Below, one piece after another: positions 46,002 through 55,474 of a DNA stretch of 64,000 nucleotides. Position numbers and translations under genes: made by a program. The notes under the pieces were generated by a model. That model searched no databases and had not been told where the DNA came from. It saw nothing but the letters and a program-made list of their open reading frames with translations. The first letter of the stretch is position 1. Every line of letters begins with the position of its first letter. The DNA is from Arthrobacter sp. Edens01 (GTDB lineage Bacteria; Actinomycetota; Actinomycetes; Actinomycetales; Micrococcaceae): assembly GCF_001307035.1 (NCBI RefSeq), contig NZ_LKIU01000005.1, forward strand, positions 1,735,030-1,799,029, written 5' to 3'.

Positions 46002-47909
46002 CTACTGCCCGGGCCGAAGCAGCGGGATCAGGTCATCGAGTACCGACCTGTCCTCAATGGTGGATGGAACCGTGTAGTCGTCACCGTCGGCAATCTGCCG
46101 CATGGTCTTGCGCAGGATCTTCCCCGAGCGGGTCTTGGGCAGTGCCTCGACTACGCGGACTTCGCGGAAGTCCGCCACCGGGCCGATCCGTGTACGGACC
46201 AGGTCGGCGAGCGCGGCCTGGATGTCTGTCTCGGTGGCTTCCGATCCCGCCTTGAGGACCACGTACCCGCAGGGTCGCTGGCCCTTCAGGGTGTCACGGA
46301 CCCCAATGACAGCACATTCGGCCACGGCGGGGTGGGCGGCTACCACCTGTTCGATCGCGCCGGTGGAGAGCCGGTGGCCGGAGACGTTGATGACGTCGTC
46401 TGTCCTCCCCATCACGAATACGTAGCCGTCCTCATCCACATAACCCGAATCCCCCGTGGCGTAGCTGCCTTCGAACGCTTCAAGGTAGGAGGCGCGGTAG
46501 CGCTCATCGCTCCCCCACAGCGTTGCCAGGGTTCCAGGCGGAAGAGGCAGGTCCAGCACAATGTTGCCTTCGGATCCCGATGGCACCTCGGCACCTGTTC
46601 CGTCCACGATCCGCACCCGGAAACCGGGCACCGGAAAGGTGGGAGATCCTGCCTTGGCCGGCTGGGGGTCCAGGCCCATCGGGTTGGCGCAGATCGCCCA
46701 CCCGGTTTCGGTCTGCCACCAGTGGTCCACCACCGGTATGTTCAGCGCGTCGGAGGCCCACCGGTAGGTTTCGGGGTCCAGGCGCTCGCCGGCCGCGAAG
46801 AGGGTCCGCAGACCGGAGAGGTCATGTTCCCCCGCGAGCGCAGCGTCAGGATCGGCCCGCCGGATAGCCCGCAGTGCAGTGGGAGCGGTGAAGAGCACAT
46901 CCACGCCGTGTTCCGCAGCCACCCGCCAGAATGCGCCGGCGTCGGGCGTGCCTACGGGTTTCCCCTCATACAGGACAGTGGCGGCCCCGGCGATCAGCGG
47001 GCCGTACACGATGTACGAGTGCCCCACTACCCAGCCGACGTCCGAGGCCGTCCACATCACCTGGCCGGGAGCGACGTCGTAGATGTTCGCCATCGACCAG
47101 GCCAGGGCGACGGCGTGTGACCCGTTGTCCCGCACAACACCCTTCGGTGCACCGGTGGTACCGGAGGTGTAAAGGATGTACAGCGGGTCGGTCGCTTCAA
47201 CACTGACCGGTCCCTGCGGCTGGGCGGAAGCTGCGAGCTTGGCCCAGTCGAGCCAGGCGGTCCCGCCGGCGCCGTCGAACTCCGCTGCGCCGTGTTCAAA
47301 GCCCTCCCGGGATGCCACGATGACGGCCCGGACCGGGTGCGTGGCGGCCTCAAGTGCCTGGGCAACGTTGGGGAGATACTCGACCCGCCGCTTGGGTTCC
47401 AGCCCGCCGCTGGCGGTGACCACGACGTCGGGGCGCGCATCGTCGATGCGTGCCGCCAGCTCTGCCGCTGCGAACCCGCCGAACACCACCGAATGGACCG
47501 CTCCCAGACGTGCGCAGGCGAGCATCGCAATCACGGCTTCCGGGATCATCGGCAGGTAGATGACCACCCGGTCACCGGCTCCGATGCCCTGTGCGTGCAG
47601 GACCCCGGCAAAACTCTCCACTTCGGCCAGCAGCTCAGAGAAGCTGTACGTGCGCTTGAGCCCAAGCATCGCGGAATCGTAGATCAGTGCGGTGTCGGCC
47701 CCGCGGCCGGCCAGGACATGGCGGTCCAGTGCGTTGTAGCTGGTGTTCAGCGCTCCGTCGGGAAACCAGCGGTAGAGCGGAGCACCCGAATCATCCAGGG
47801 CCCTGCGCGGACGGACGTCCCAGTCCACCAGCTCAGCCGCTTTCAGCCAGAACGCTTCCGGGTCCTTGATGCTGGCGGCGTAGGTTTCTGCGTACCCGAG
47901 CGTTCCCAT
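46002..47909 (-). CDS. prpE: Propionyl-CoA synthetase
   Basis: A 635-residue AMP-forming acyl-CoA synthetase of the acetyl-/propionyl-CoA group. It has YTSGTTGAPKGVVRD (phosphate loop), WWQTETGWAI, the DSGYVDEDGYVFVMGRTDDVINVSGHR hinge region (in parts) and the acetylation/catalytic Lys in LPKTRSGKILR. Propionate use is favoured because it is divergent from the methylcitrate operon, across a gap with two TGTATACA sites. It would feed propionyl-CoA to PrpC. Acetate activation is the alternative. Confidence 0.88.
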   Translation of the reverse strand: MGTLGYAETYAASIKDPEAFWLKAAELVDWDVRPRRALDDSGAPLYRWFPDGALNTSYNALDRHVLAGRGADTALIYDSAMLGLKRTYSFSELLAEVESFAGVLHAQGIGAGDRVVIYLPMIPEAVIAMLACARLGAVHSVVFGGFAAAELAARIDDARPDVVVTASGGLEPKRRVEYLPNVAQALEAATHPVRAVIVASREGFEHGAAEFDGAGGTAWLDWAKLAASAQPQGPVSVEATDPLYILYTSGTTGAPKGVVRDNGSHAVALAWSMANIYDVAPGQVMWTASDVGWVVGHSYIVYGPLIAGAATVLYEGKPVGTPDAGAFWRVAAEHGVDVLFTAPTALRAIRRADPDAALAGEHDLSGLRTLFAAGERLDPETYRWASDALNIPVVDHWWQTETGWAICANPMGLDPQPAKAGSPTFPVPGFRVRIVDGTGAEVPSGSEGNIVLDLPLPPGTLATLWGSDERYRASYLEAFEGSYATGDSGYVDEDGYVFVMGRTDDVINVSGHRLSTGAIEQVVAAHPAVAECAVIGVRDTLKGQRPCGYVVLKAGSEATETDIQAALADLVRTRIGPVADFREVRVVEALPKTRSGKILRKTMRQIADGDDYTVPSTIEDRSVLDDLIPLLRPGQ

Positions 47910-48013
47910 GAATCCTCCTTGATTCCGGCTGGTTGCGGGAAGGCGCGGACCTGCAGCCCGCGCTCCCGTACCGGCAATCGTAGGGGAAGGAACGGGATGT
48001 GAGAACCCCCTGC

Positions 48014-48021
48014 TGTATACA
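48014..48021. promoter_or_regulatory. Operator candidate TGTATACA, copy 1
   Basis: The perfect palindrome CTGTATACAG (48013-48022, core TGTATACA) lies about 104 bp before the prpE start, in the gap divergent from the GntR gene. Many GntR/FCD regulators bind short palindromes of the form TnGTnnACnA, which this fits. Confidence 0.55.
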
Positions 48022-48076
48022 GACGAACAGCACTATTGGGTCAATCACGAGACGTACTTCACTAAACATCGAACTC

Positions 48077-48084
48077 TGTATACA
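48077..48084. promoter_or_regulatory. Operator candidate TGTATACA, copy 2
   Basis: The same octamer occurs 63 bp further on (about six helical turns), 36 bp before the GntR start. Both copies are followed by a related sequence (AGACGAAC and CTGAACG). A pair on the same helix face in a divergent promoter suggests cooperative repression by the neighbouring GntR protein. Confidence 0.55.
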
Positions 48085-48120
48085 CTGAACGCCAGTTAGC
48101 ACTCTGCAGGAAGGGCACCT

Positions 48121-48768
48121 ATGCGGGCCAGCGACCGGGCCTACGCCATGCTGCGGGAGGACATCGTCGAATGGCGGCTTCCACCCGGAACCGTGCTGGG
48201 CGAAGTGGAGCAGTCCCAGCGACTGGGGATCTCCCGCACTCCGCTGCGGGAAGCACTCGGGCGCCTTACTGCTGACGGCCTCACTGCGCCGCACAACGGA
48301 CGCGGCGTCGTCGTCACCCCCATCTCCCCCGAGACCGTGGGTTCCCTGTTCGAGCTGCGCCAGGCACTGGAGTGCCAGGCTGCATCCCTTGCAGCGCGGC
48401 GGGGAGACCCTGCCGTCTTCCGCGGACTCCGCGCCGACTTCGAAGCAGCTGCCGCCCGGCTTGGCGCAGACCCGGATGAAGACCCGGCGCGCCGGGGGTA
48501 CTACGCGCTGGTCGCGCGGCTGGATGCCGCGATCGACGGCGCGGCTGCCAACCCGTACCTCACGCAGGCCCTGGGCAACGTCCGGCTCCACCTTGCCCGG
48601 GTTCGCCGTCTTGCCAAGGACAATCCTGCGCGGCTGCGCGACACGGCTGCCGAACACGCGACCATCGCCGCGGCGATTGCGGCCGGCGATCCCGCCCTGG
48701 CCGCAGCAGCAACCTCAGTCCACCTCCACAAGAGCCTTGAACACTTCAACACCGTCCACCATCCGTAA
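48121..48768 (+). CDS. GntR-family (FCD) regulator of the methylcitrate genes
   Basis: A 215-residue regulator. The N-terminal winged helix has the GntR recognition part EVEQSQRLGISRTPLREALGR, then LTADGLTAPHNGRGVVV; the C-terminal FCD domain has the metal/ligand-type segments LFELRQALECQAASLAA and AEHATIAAAIAAGDPALA (His). It is the first gene before prpD-prpB-prpC, with an 18-bp gap to prpD, so it probably controls its own operon and prpE. The effector may be methylcitrate or methylisocitrate, as for other Prp regulators, but that is inference. Confidence 0.88.
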   Translation: MRASDRAYAMLREDIVEWRLPPGTVLGEVEQSQRLGISRTPLREALGRLTADGLTAPHNGRGVVVTPISPETVGSLFELRQALECQAASLAARRGDPAVFRGLRADFEAAAARLGADPDEDPARRGYYALVARLDAAIDGAAANPYLTQALGNVRLHLARVRRLAKDNPARLRDTAAEHATIAAAIAAGDPALAAAATSVHLHKSLEHFNTVHHP

Positions 48769-48786
48769 TCCGAGAGGACCATCCCC

Positions 48787-50304
48787 GTGAAATCCCACAA
48801 CGTGCGCGTCTATCGCAGCGAAGAGAACCTTCCCCGCGAAGACCAGCTGGCCTGGAAGATCGCCGAAGTCGCCGCCGATCCCGTTGCCGTCACCGATGAC
48901 GTCGCGGACATGGTGATCAACCGCATCATCGACAACGCTTCAGTGGCCGTAGCCTCACTCAACCGCGGGCCGATCGTTGCTGCCCGTGCCCAGGCGCTTT
49001 CCTTCGCTCCTTCCTCCGGCGGCGCCGGAGCATCCGTCTTCGGTGTGCAGGACAAGACGTCACCGGAATGGGCCGCGTGGGCCAACGGCGTCGCCGTCCG
49101 TGAACTGGACTACCACGACACGTTCCTGGCCGCTGAGTACTCGCATCCCGGCGACAACATCCCGCCGATCCTCGCCGCAGCGCAGCACACGGGTGCCACC
49201 GGCGCGGACCTGCTTCGCGGCATCGCCACCGGCTACGAGATCCAGGTGGACCTGGCCAAGGCCATCTGCCTGCACAAGCACAAGATCGACCATGTAGCGC
49301 ATCTGGGCCCCTCAGCGGCAGCCGGCATCGGAACCCTGCTGGGCCTGGACACAGAAACCATCTTCCAGGCGGTCGGACAGGCGCTTCACACCACCACGGC
49401 CACCCGCCAGTCGCGCAAGGGCGAAATCTCCACCTGGAAGGCCCATGCACCGGCGTTTGCCGGAAAGATGGCCGTCGAAGCCGTGGACCGCGCCATGCGG
49501 GGACAGACCTCCCCCACCCCAATCTACGAAGGCGAAGACGGCGTGATTTCCTGGCTGCTGGACGGGCCCGACGCCGCCTATTCCGTACCGCTGCCGGCTC
49601 CCGGAGAGGCGAAGCGGGCCATTCTGGACACCTACACCAAGGAGCACTCCGCGGAGTACCAGGCCCAGGCCTGGATTGACCTGGCCCGGAAGATCCACCG
49701 CCAGTATCCGGCTGCAGCCGATCCCGCCAACGTTGCCTCGGTGCTCATCTCCACCTCGCACCACACGCACTACGTCATCGGCTCCGGTGCCAACGATCCG
49801 CAGAAGTACGATCCCACGGCTTCCCGGGAGACCCTGGACCACTCGATCCCGTACATCTTCACCGTCGCCCTGCAGGACGGCGCCTGGCATCATGTGGACT
49901 CCTATGCCCCTGAACGCGCAGGCCGGCCGGACACCGTGGCGCTCTGGCACAAGGTCACCACGGTCGAGGACCCGGAGTGGACCCGCCGCTACCACTCCAC
50001 AGATATTGCCGAAAAGGCCTTCGGCGGACGCGTTGACATCACCCTTACCGACGGGACAGTCATCACGGACGAGATCGCCGTCGCCGATGCCCACCCGCTC
50101 GGTGCCCGGCCCTTCGTCCGCGCCGACTACATCAACAAGTTCCGGACGCTGGCTGCAGGCCTGGTCCCGGACGAGGAAATGGACCGCTTTATTGCCGCTG
50201 CCGAGCGGCTTCCTGAACTGGCGGCCGGAGAACTCGGCCAGCTCAACATCACCGCCGCATCCGGGGTCATTGACCCGGCTGCCGCACCGAAGGGACTCTT
50301 CTAA
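48787..50304 (+). CDS. prpD: 2-methylcitrate dehydratase (MmgE/PrpD family)
   Basis: A 505-residue MmgE/PrpD enzyme that dehydrates 2-methylcitrate to methylaconitate in the propionate pathway. Family signatures include [49 protein letters not shown] and [20 protein letters not shown]. Full length. Between GntR and prpB; its stop is directly followed by the prpB start, with no gap. No acnD/prpF pair is present, so the cell should use PrpD plus an aconitase. Confidence 0.94.
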   Translation: MKSHNVRVYRSEENLPREDQLAWKIAEVAADPVAVTDDVADMVINRIIDNASVAVASLNRGPIVAARAQALSFAPSSGGAGASVFGVQDKTSPEWAAWANGVAVRELDYHDTFLAAEYSHPGDNIPPILAAAQHTGATGADLLRGIATGYEIQVDLAKAICLHKHKIDHVAHLGPSAAAGIGTLLGLDTETIFQAVGQALHTTTATRQSRKGEISTWKAHAPAFAGKMAVEAVDRAMRGQTSPTPIYEGEDGVISWLLDGPDAAYSVPLPAPGEAKRAILDTYTKEHSAEYQAQAWIDLARKIHRQYPAAADPANVASVLISTSHHTHYVIGSGANDPQKYDPTASRETLDHSIPYIFTVALQDGAWHHVDSYAPERAGRPDTVALWHKVTTVEDPEWTRRYHSTDIAEKAFGGRVDITLTDGTVITDEIAVADAHPLGARPFVRADYINKFRTLAAGLVPDEEMDRFIAAAERLPELAAGELGQLNITAASGVIDPAAAPKGLF

Positions 50305-51228
50305 ATGCTCTACTCCTCCACAACACCCGAGCAGAAGCGCATTGCCATGCGCGAAGGCCTTGCCTCCGGCACCCTGCAGCAGTATCCGGGCGCGTTCAAC
50401 CCGCTCTCGGCGCGGCTGATCCAGGAGAAGGGGTTCAACGGTGTCTACATCTCCGGCGCCGTGCTGGCCAATGACCTTGGCCTGCCGGACATCGGCCTGA
50501 CCACCCTCACCGAGGTCGCCGCGCGCGCCGGGCAGATCGCCCGGATGACCGACCTTCCCGCGATTGTCGACGCCGACACCGGCTTCGGTGAGCCGATGAA
50601 CGTGGCCCGCACCATCCAGGAACTGGAGAACGCCGGCCTGGCCGGCTGCCACATTGAGGACCAGTTCAACCCCAAGCGCTGCGGGCACCTGGACGGAAAA
50701 AACGTCGTCGACCTCGAAACCGCCACCAAGCGCATCCGGGCAGCGGCTGACTCACGCCGGGACCCCAACTTCCTGATCATGGCGCGCACCGACATCCGCG
50801 CCGTCGACGGACTGGAAGCCGCCCAGGACCGCGCACGTGCCCTGGTTGACGCCGGTGCGGACGCCATCTTCCCGGAAGCCATGAAGACGGTGGAGGAATT
50901 CGCCGCGATCCGCGCCGCCGTCGACGTCCCCATCCTGGCGAACATGACCGAATTCGGAAAATCGGAGCTGTTCACCTATGACCAGCTGGCCGGAGCCGGC
51001 GTCAACATGGTCATCTACCCGGTGACGCTGCTGCGCAGTGCCATGGGCGCTGCGGAGCGCACGCTGGAAGCCATCAAGGCAGACGGCACGCAGGCCGCCG
51101 CGGTTCCCAGCATGCTCACACGTGCGCGCCTGTACGATCTGGTGGATTATGAGGCGTACAACCGCTTCGACACGTCCGTTTTCAACTTCCAGGTCCCCGG
51201 TACGTCCGGCACCCCGGCCACGGCCTGA
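50305..51228 (+). CDS. prpB: 2-methylisocitrate lyase
   Basis: A 307-residue lyase of the isocitrate-lyase superfamily that splits 2-methylisocitrate into pyruvate and succinate. The signature KRCGH (in EDQFNPKRCGHLDGK) with its catalytic Cys, DADTGFGEPMNV and MARTDIRAVDG (Mg site) are visible. The ATG begins at the base after the prpD stop, so translation is probably coupled. Succinate made here can enter the TCA cycle. Confidence 0.95.
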   Translation: MLYSSTTPEQKRIAMREGLASGTLQQYPGAFNPLSARLIQEKGFNGVYISGAVLANDLGLPDIGLTTLTEVAARAGQIARMTDLPAIVDADTGFGEPMNVARTIQELENAGLAGCHIEDQFNPKRCGHLDGKNVVDLETATKRIRAAADSRRDPNFLIMARTDIRAVDGLEAAQDRARALVDAGADAIFPEAMKTVEEFAAIRAAVDVPILANMTEFGKSELFTYDQLAGAGVNMVIYPVTLLRSAMGAAERTLEAIKADGTQAAAVPSMLTRARLYDLVDYEAYNRFDTSVFNFQVPGTSGTPATA

Positions 51229-51328
51229 CCTGGCCGTAAGTTTCCCTCCGAGCTAGAAGAAGGCACTGCACCACCACTGAACTGAGCGTTACGACTGACC
51301 TGAGCACCATGACGAAGGAGTCACAGCT

Positions 51329-52465
51329 ATGACCGAGACACAGATCCACAAGGGGCTGGCCGGGGTGCTGGTAGACACTACCCGCATTTCCAAGGTGAAC
51401 CCCGAGACCAACTCCCTGCTCTACCGGGGCTACCCGGTACAGGAACTGGCCGCGAAGTGTTCGTTCGAGGAAGTTGCCTACCTGCTCTGGCACGGCGAAC
51501 TGCCGGATCCGCAGGAACTGGCCGCTTTCTCCGAGGCCGAGCGCTCCCAGCGGGCGCTCACGCCGGAGCTGAAGGCCGTGATCGATGCCCTGCCGGCAAC
51601 CTGCCATCCGATGGATGTATGCCGGACGGCTGCCTCGGTACTGGGCGCCCAGCACCAGCAGGCAGATGATTCCACGGCAGAAGCGAACCTGGCGAAGTCC
51701 GTTTCCCTCTTTGCCGGGATGCCCGCTGTAGTGGCCTACGACCAGCGGCGGCGGCGCGGCGAGGAACTCGTGGAACCACGTGAGGATCTTGGTTACTCTG
51801 CAAACTTCCTTTGGATGACGTTCGGTGAGGAAGCGGCGCCGGAAGTCGTGGACGCCTTCAACGTGTCGATGATTCTCTACGCCGAGCACTCCTTCAACGC
51901 CTCCACGTTCACTGCCCGGGTGATCACCTCCACGCTGGCGGACCTGCACTCCGCAGTGACCGGAGCGATCGGCGCACTGAAGGGCGCGCTGCACGGCGGG
52001 GCCAATGAGGCAGTGATGCACACCTTCCAGGAGATCACCGCTGCAACCGCGGAAGAAGCCGACGCCGCCGCCTACGCTGCGGCCTGGCTGGATGAAGCGC
52101 TGGCGGAGAAGAAGAAGATCATGGGCTTCGGCCACCGGGTGTACAAGAACGGTGACTCCCGGGTGCCCACCATGAAAGCGTCGCTGGATGCCATGATCAA
52201 GCACTACGACCGCGCGGATCTTGGGGAGCTCTACACGGCCCTGGAGACGGCAATGGCCGAGCGGAAGAACATCCTTCCCAACCTCGACTACCCGGCCGGT
52301 CCTGCCTACCACCTGATGGGCTTTGACACTCCCACGTTCACGCCGCTGTTCGTCGCGGCGCGCATCACGGGCTGGACCGCCCACATCATGGAGCAGCTGG
52401 AAGCCAATTCCCTGATCCGGCCGCTGAGTGAGTACAACGGCCCGGAGGAGAGGCACCTGGCCTAG
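51329..52465 (+). CDS. prpC: 2-methylcitrate synthase
   Basis: A 378-residue citrate-synthase-family enzyme that condenses propionyl-CoA with oxaloacetate. It has GALKGALHGGANEAVM, the active-site GFGHRVYKNGDSR (His) and, near the C-terminus, FTPLFVAARITGWTAHIMEQ. Short type, starting KGLAGVLVDTTRISKVN, as in PrpC/CitZ. An AAGGAG lies about nine bases before the ATG. It is 100 bp behind prpB, and a strong terminator follows. Activity as citrate synthase is possible as a side reaction. Confidence 0.93.
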   Translation: MTETQIHKGLAGVLVDTTRISKVNPETNSLLYRGYPVQELAAKCSFEEVAYLLWHGELPDPQELAAFSEAERSQRALTPELKAVIDALPATCHPMDVCRTAASVLGAQHQQADDSTAEANLAKSVSLFAGMPAVVAYDQRRRRGEELVEPREDLGYSANFLWMTFGEEAAPEVVDAFNVSMILYAEHSFNASTFTARVITSTLADLHSAVTGAIGALKGALHGGANEAVMHTFQEITAATAEEADAAAYAAAWLDEALAEKKKIMGFGHRVYKNGDSRVPTMKASLDAMIKHYDRADLGELYTALETAMAERKNILPNLDYPAGPAYHLMGFDTPTFTPLFVAARITGWTAHIMEQLEANSLIRPLSEYNGPEERHLA

Positions 52466-52478
52466 GACCTCTTACACA

Positions 52479-52526
52479 CGAGAATGCCCGCGGCAGGATC
52501 TTCCTGCCGCGGGCATTCTCGTTCTG
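52479..52526. terminator. Terminator of the prp operon
   Basis: A perfect 20-bp stem (52479-52498 with 52502-52521) and a 3-base loop are followed by TTCT. It lies between prpC and the convergent MerR gene and can stop transcription from both. Confidence 0.88.
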
Positions 52527-52527
52527 G

Positions 52528-53184
52528 CTAGGACGCTTGAGGGCCTGGCCCCTCCACCGCAGGGCCGGGAGGACCGGTGCGGGCAAAAAGCCTGCCGGAG
52601 ACATCCTGCTGCGCCAGCCGGCGAAGTGCCAGCAGAACAGGTTCGATCAGGACGGTACCGAGCACCACGTATCTGAGCGCCTCTGCCGGAGATTCCAGGG
52701 GCACCCCCTGGACCTCCCGCGCAGCCACACTGTGCATGGCTGCCGCGTATGTCTCGAGCAGCTCCCGGGTCACAGGGAACCCGGCATCCTCCAGCCCGGC
52801 CAGTGCCTTCTCGAGCCGAAAACGGGCTTCGTGGTCCAGAGGGTCCACTTCCCAGCCCAGCTCATCGAGCAGCGCATCGGCGCGGGGGTGGGAGTCCTGC
52901 TCAGGGTCCTGGGTACCCAGCGCGTGGTGGGCCGCGCCCAGGAAGTCGTGGGCGGATTCCGGCGGATCGTCCAGCTGGCCCAGTACGGCTGCGGCGCTGG
53001 CGACAGACAGGCCGCCCGGGCCAACCAGCGCCCGGATCAGCTTGAGCCTGGCTGCGTGGGCTTCCGTATAGTCTGCCTGCCGCGGGGCGGTGGCGCGTCC
53101 CTCCGGCAGCAGTCCGGCCCTGATGTAGTACTTGATGGTCGCCACGGGAACATCCGTGGCGGCGGAAAGTTCTGAAATTCGCAT
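52528..53184 (-). CDS. MerR-family regulator divergent from a DUF4188 gene
   Basis: A 218-residue MerR-type regulator: MRISELSAATDVPVATIKYY (helix-turn-helix), then the wing and YTEAHAARLKLIRALVGPGG. The C-terminal 130 residues are helical and lack Cys, so a small-molecule rather than metal ligand is likely. It starts at ATG 53184 and is divergent from the DUF4188 gene, across a gap that contains two dyads (53202-53238). This pairing suggests that it controls the DUF4188 gene and itself. Confidence 0.87.
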   Translation of the reverse strand: MRISELSAATDVPVATIKYYIRAGLLPEGRATAPRQADYTEAHAARLKLIRALVGPGGLSVASAAAVLGQLDDPPESAHDFLGAAHHALGTQDPEQDSHPRADALLDELGWEVDPLDHEARFRLEKALAGLEDAGFPVTRELLETYAAAMHSVAAREVQGVPLESPAEALRYVVLGTVLIEPVLLALRRLAQQDVSGRLFARTGPPGPAVEGPGPQAS

Positions 53185-53201
53185 CCGTTCCCCCTTGTGC
53201 T

Positions 53202-53238
53202 GGATAGTGTAACTCTCTAGCTTGGATAGCAGAACTAT
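53202..53238. promoter_or_regulatory. Twin dyads, candidate MerR operators
   Basis: GATAG-CAGAA-CTATC (53224-53238) is a perfect 5+5 inverted repeat, and GATAG-TGTAA-CTCTC (53202-53216) is an imperfect copy exactly 22 bp upstream. They lie in the 74-bp gap between the divergent MerR and DUF4188 genes, the second one just upstream of the AAGGAGG of the DUF4188 gene. Confidence 0.55.
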
Positions 53239-53258
53239 CTACTTAAGGAGGGGCCGTC

Positions 53259-53741
53259 ATGGCTCGAATCTATCCACAGCGCATGACCCACCAGCATGAG
53301 GGGCCCCTGGTCGTTTTCCTGATTGGGATGCGCGTGAACCGTATCTTCCGCCCGGATCTCTGGATGCCGGTATTTATGGCAATGCCGCGCATGCTCGCGG
53401 AACTGTCAGCCGACTCCAGCTCAGGGCTGCTGGGATACCGGATAACAGTGGGGGCAGGCGGCCCGCTGGTTATCCAGTACTGGAAGACCCCGGAGCAGCT
53501 GTATGCCTATGCCGGCGATACCAGCGCCGAACACCGTCCCGCCTGGGCCGAGTTCAACCGCAGGGCCCGCAAAGTGCCTGGAGCAGTGGGGATCTGGCAC
53601 GAGACGTACGCTGTGGACCGGGCAGAGTCGATGTACGTGGGCATGCCGGTGACGGGGCTGGCCGCCGCAACCGGAAGCCGGGAGGCAGCTGCGGGCAGCC
53701 GCGCCGCACAGCGTCTGGGCCAGCCACGCACGGCCGCCTAG
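53259..53741 (+). CDS. DUF4188-family protein
   Basis: A 160-residue protein of the DUF4188 family (MTHQHEGPLVVFLIGMRVNR, then RPDLWMPVFMAMPRM and YRITVGAGGPLVIQYWKTPEQL). The fold resembles the dimeric alpha-beta barrel used by heme- or monooxygenase-like small proteins, with conserved His and Tyr in IWHETYAV, but no activity is established. AAGGAGG stands eight bases before the ATG. The last 25 residues are Ala-rich. It is divergent from the MerR gene and probably controlled by it. Confidence 0.85.
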   Translation: MARIYPQRMTHQHEGPLVVFLIGMRVNRIFRPDLWMPVFMAMPRMLAELSADSSSGLLGYRITVGAGGPLVIQYWKTPEQLYAYAGDTSAEHRPAWAEFNRRARKVPGAVGIWHETYAVDRAESMYVGMPVTGLAAATGSREAAAGSRAAQRLGQPRTAA

Positions 53742-53760
53742 CTCCCGCTGCGCCTGCCGC

Positions 53761-54267
53761 TTAGGTGGAGGAGAACACCACGCTGGCCACGCACTCATTG
53801 TCAGGAGCCAGGGTGATTGCAGCGGCGAAGTAGTCGCCGTCCAGCACCCGCGGCAGCCAGTGCGCCGAGTCCTCCCACATCTGCGGGTATGGAACCGCGT
53901 CCGCCGGATACCAGGCCGGATCGATTTCCGACGACGGCATGGGCTCGCCCAGCCAGTTCCAGCTGCGGTACACAGTGGTGGACATGTCCCACTCCGGCCT
54001 GGCCGGGAAAATAAACTCAATGGTTCCCGCCGGCTCAAGGTCTGCTTCGGTAATGGTGACACCGGATTCTTCGAACACTTCCCGGACAGCGGCAGCTTCG
54101 GGGCTCTCCCCCGGTTCCACGTGGCCTCCCAGGGTAACGATCCGTCCGACGCCGAAGCCGGTCTTCTTCATCCCCAGCAGGACTTCGTGCCCGTCCTGCG
54201 CGGTTTCGCGCATCAGGAAACACAGCACCACGGGTGTTGCGCGCGGCGTCTGCGCTGCCGGGTTCAC
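53761..54267 (-). CDS. NUDIX hydrolase (MutT/8-oxo-dGTPase type)
   Basis: A 168-residue NUDIX protein with the box [22 protein letters not shown]. It is of the MutT/MTH1-like group ([18 protein letters not shown] at the front is close to the family that cleans oxidised nucleotides), although substrates are notoriously hard to predict. Its start overlaps the xerD stop by 4 bp (54264-54267), so it is translated with xerD. A Trp-rich C-terminal half follows the box. Confidence 0.87.
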   Translation of the reverse strand: MNPAAQTPRATPVVLCFLMRETAQDGHEVLLGMKKTGFGVGRIVTLGGHVEPGESPEAAAVREVFEESGVTITEADLEPAGTIEFIFPARPEWDMSTTVYRSWNWLGEPMPSSEIDPAWYPADAVPYPQMWEDSAHWLPRVLDGDYFAAAITLAPDNECVASVVFSST

Positions 54268-55466
54268 AGTGCCCGCGGATGGGCGGCTGCGTAGACTTCC
54301 CGCAGCGTATCGGCGGTGACCAGGGTATACACCTGGGTGGTGGTCACTGAAGCGTGGCCGAGCAGCTCCTGGACCACACGGACGTCGGCGCCGCCCTCAA
54401 GCAGGTGTGTGGCGAAGGAATGCCGCAGGGTGTGCGGAGAGACGTCACGGTCGATCTTCGCGCGCTCAGCGGCACTCTTGAGAATGGTCCAGGCACTTTG
54501 CCGGCTCAGCCGTCCGCCGCGGGCGTTCAGGAACAGGGCCGGAGTGCCTTTGCCTTTCGCGGCAGCGCCGGGCCGCCCGCGGACCAGGTAGTCGTCCAGG
54601 GCGCGGGCTGCGTAGGAGCCAAGCGGCACCAGGCGTTCCTTGGATCCCTTTCCGAACAGGCGCACGACGTCGGGTCCGCTGGCGGGGATCCGTTCCAGGG
54701 ACAGGTCATCGAGGTCCAGCCCCACGGCTTCGCTGATGCGGGCTCCGGTGGAGTAGAGGAATTCCAGCAGGGCCCGGTCGCGCAGTCCCATGGGGGTATC
54801 CAGCGGAATAGCTTCAAGGATGCGGGTGACTTCGTCCACGCTGATCGCCTTGGGCAGCCGTTTGCCGGGCAGCGGCGGATGGACGTCAGCGGCCGGATCC
54901 GATTCAGTGAGTCCTTCCAGCGCCCAGAACTTGTGCAGCCCCCGCACTGCCACGATCGTGCGTGCAGCGGAGCGGACACTCAATGCTGAAGCCCCGTCTG
55001 ATCCCTCGGCGATGGAGCGTGCGAACGCTGTGACGTCGTGCCGGGTGATGTCCTTAATTGCATCGCGCCCGTGGGCGCTCAGGAATCTGGCGTAACGCAG
55101 CAGGTCCCGGCGGTAGGCATCGACGGTGTTGCGGGCAAGCCCCCGCTCCACGGCCATGTGCTGCAGGTAGGAGGCAATCGCGCGGCCGACGGCGGTGGCC
55201 CGCAGCTCATCCTCCGCTGAACGCGAGCTCCTCGCCGGAGCTGCTGACTTTGGGCCCGCTGACTTTGCGGCCGCCGCCTTCGGGGCTGAATCGCGAACCG
55301 GGCCGGATTCCGGCTCGGAGGCAATACCCGCTGCAAGCTCAGAGCGGTCAAGAATGAGGGTGGGGTTCAGCTGGGCGGAAAGGTCCAGCTCGATTGTGTC
55401 ATTGGGCCCGGTGCTTCCCGGGGCACCGTACCCTCCGGCGCTGCCTGCTGGAACGTTGGACGGCAT
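54264..55466 (-). CDS. xerD: Tyrosine recombinase XerD
   Basis: A 400-residue recombinase that resolves chromosome dimers at dif. The catalytic residues are all present: Arg243 (STGARISE), Lys near 274-276, His345 and Arg348 ([16 protein letters not shown]), His371 (ELLGHAS) and the nucleophile Tyr380 (TQVYTLV). About 90 extra N-terminal residues, Ala/Ser/Pro-rich with a cluster of Lys-Ser-Ala, precede the SAM-like domain. ATG 55466 has AGGGGG at a suitable distance; the longer open frame to 55664 overlaps the upstream NUDIX gene. Order xerD-NUDIX-pyrG is the mycobacterial one. Confidence 0.93.
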   Translation of the reverse strand: MPSNVPAGSAGGYGAPGSTGPNDTIELDLSAQLNPTLILDRSELAAGIASEPESGPVRDSAPKAAAAKSAGPKSAAPARSSRSAEDELRATAVGRAIASYLQHMAVERGLARNTVDAYRRDLLRYARFLSAHGRDAIKDITRHDVTAFARSIAEGSDGASALSVRSAARTIVAVRGLHKFWALEGLTESDPAADVHPPLPGKRLPKAISVDEVTRILEAIPLDTPMGLRDRALLEFLYSTGARISEAVGLDLDDLSLERIPASGPDVVRLFGKGSKERLVPLGSYAARALDDYLVRGRPGAAAKGKGTPALFLNARGGRLSRQSAWTILKSAAERAKIDRDVSPHTLRHSFATHLLEGGADVRVVQELLGHASVTTTQVYTLVTADTLREVYAAAHPRAL

Positions 55467-55474
55467 GCGTCCCC

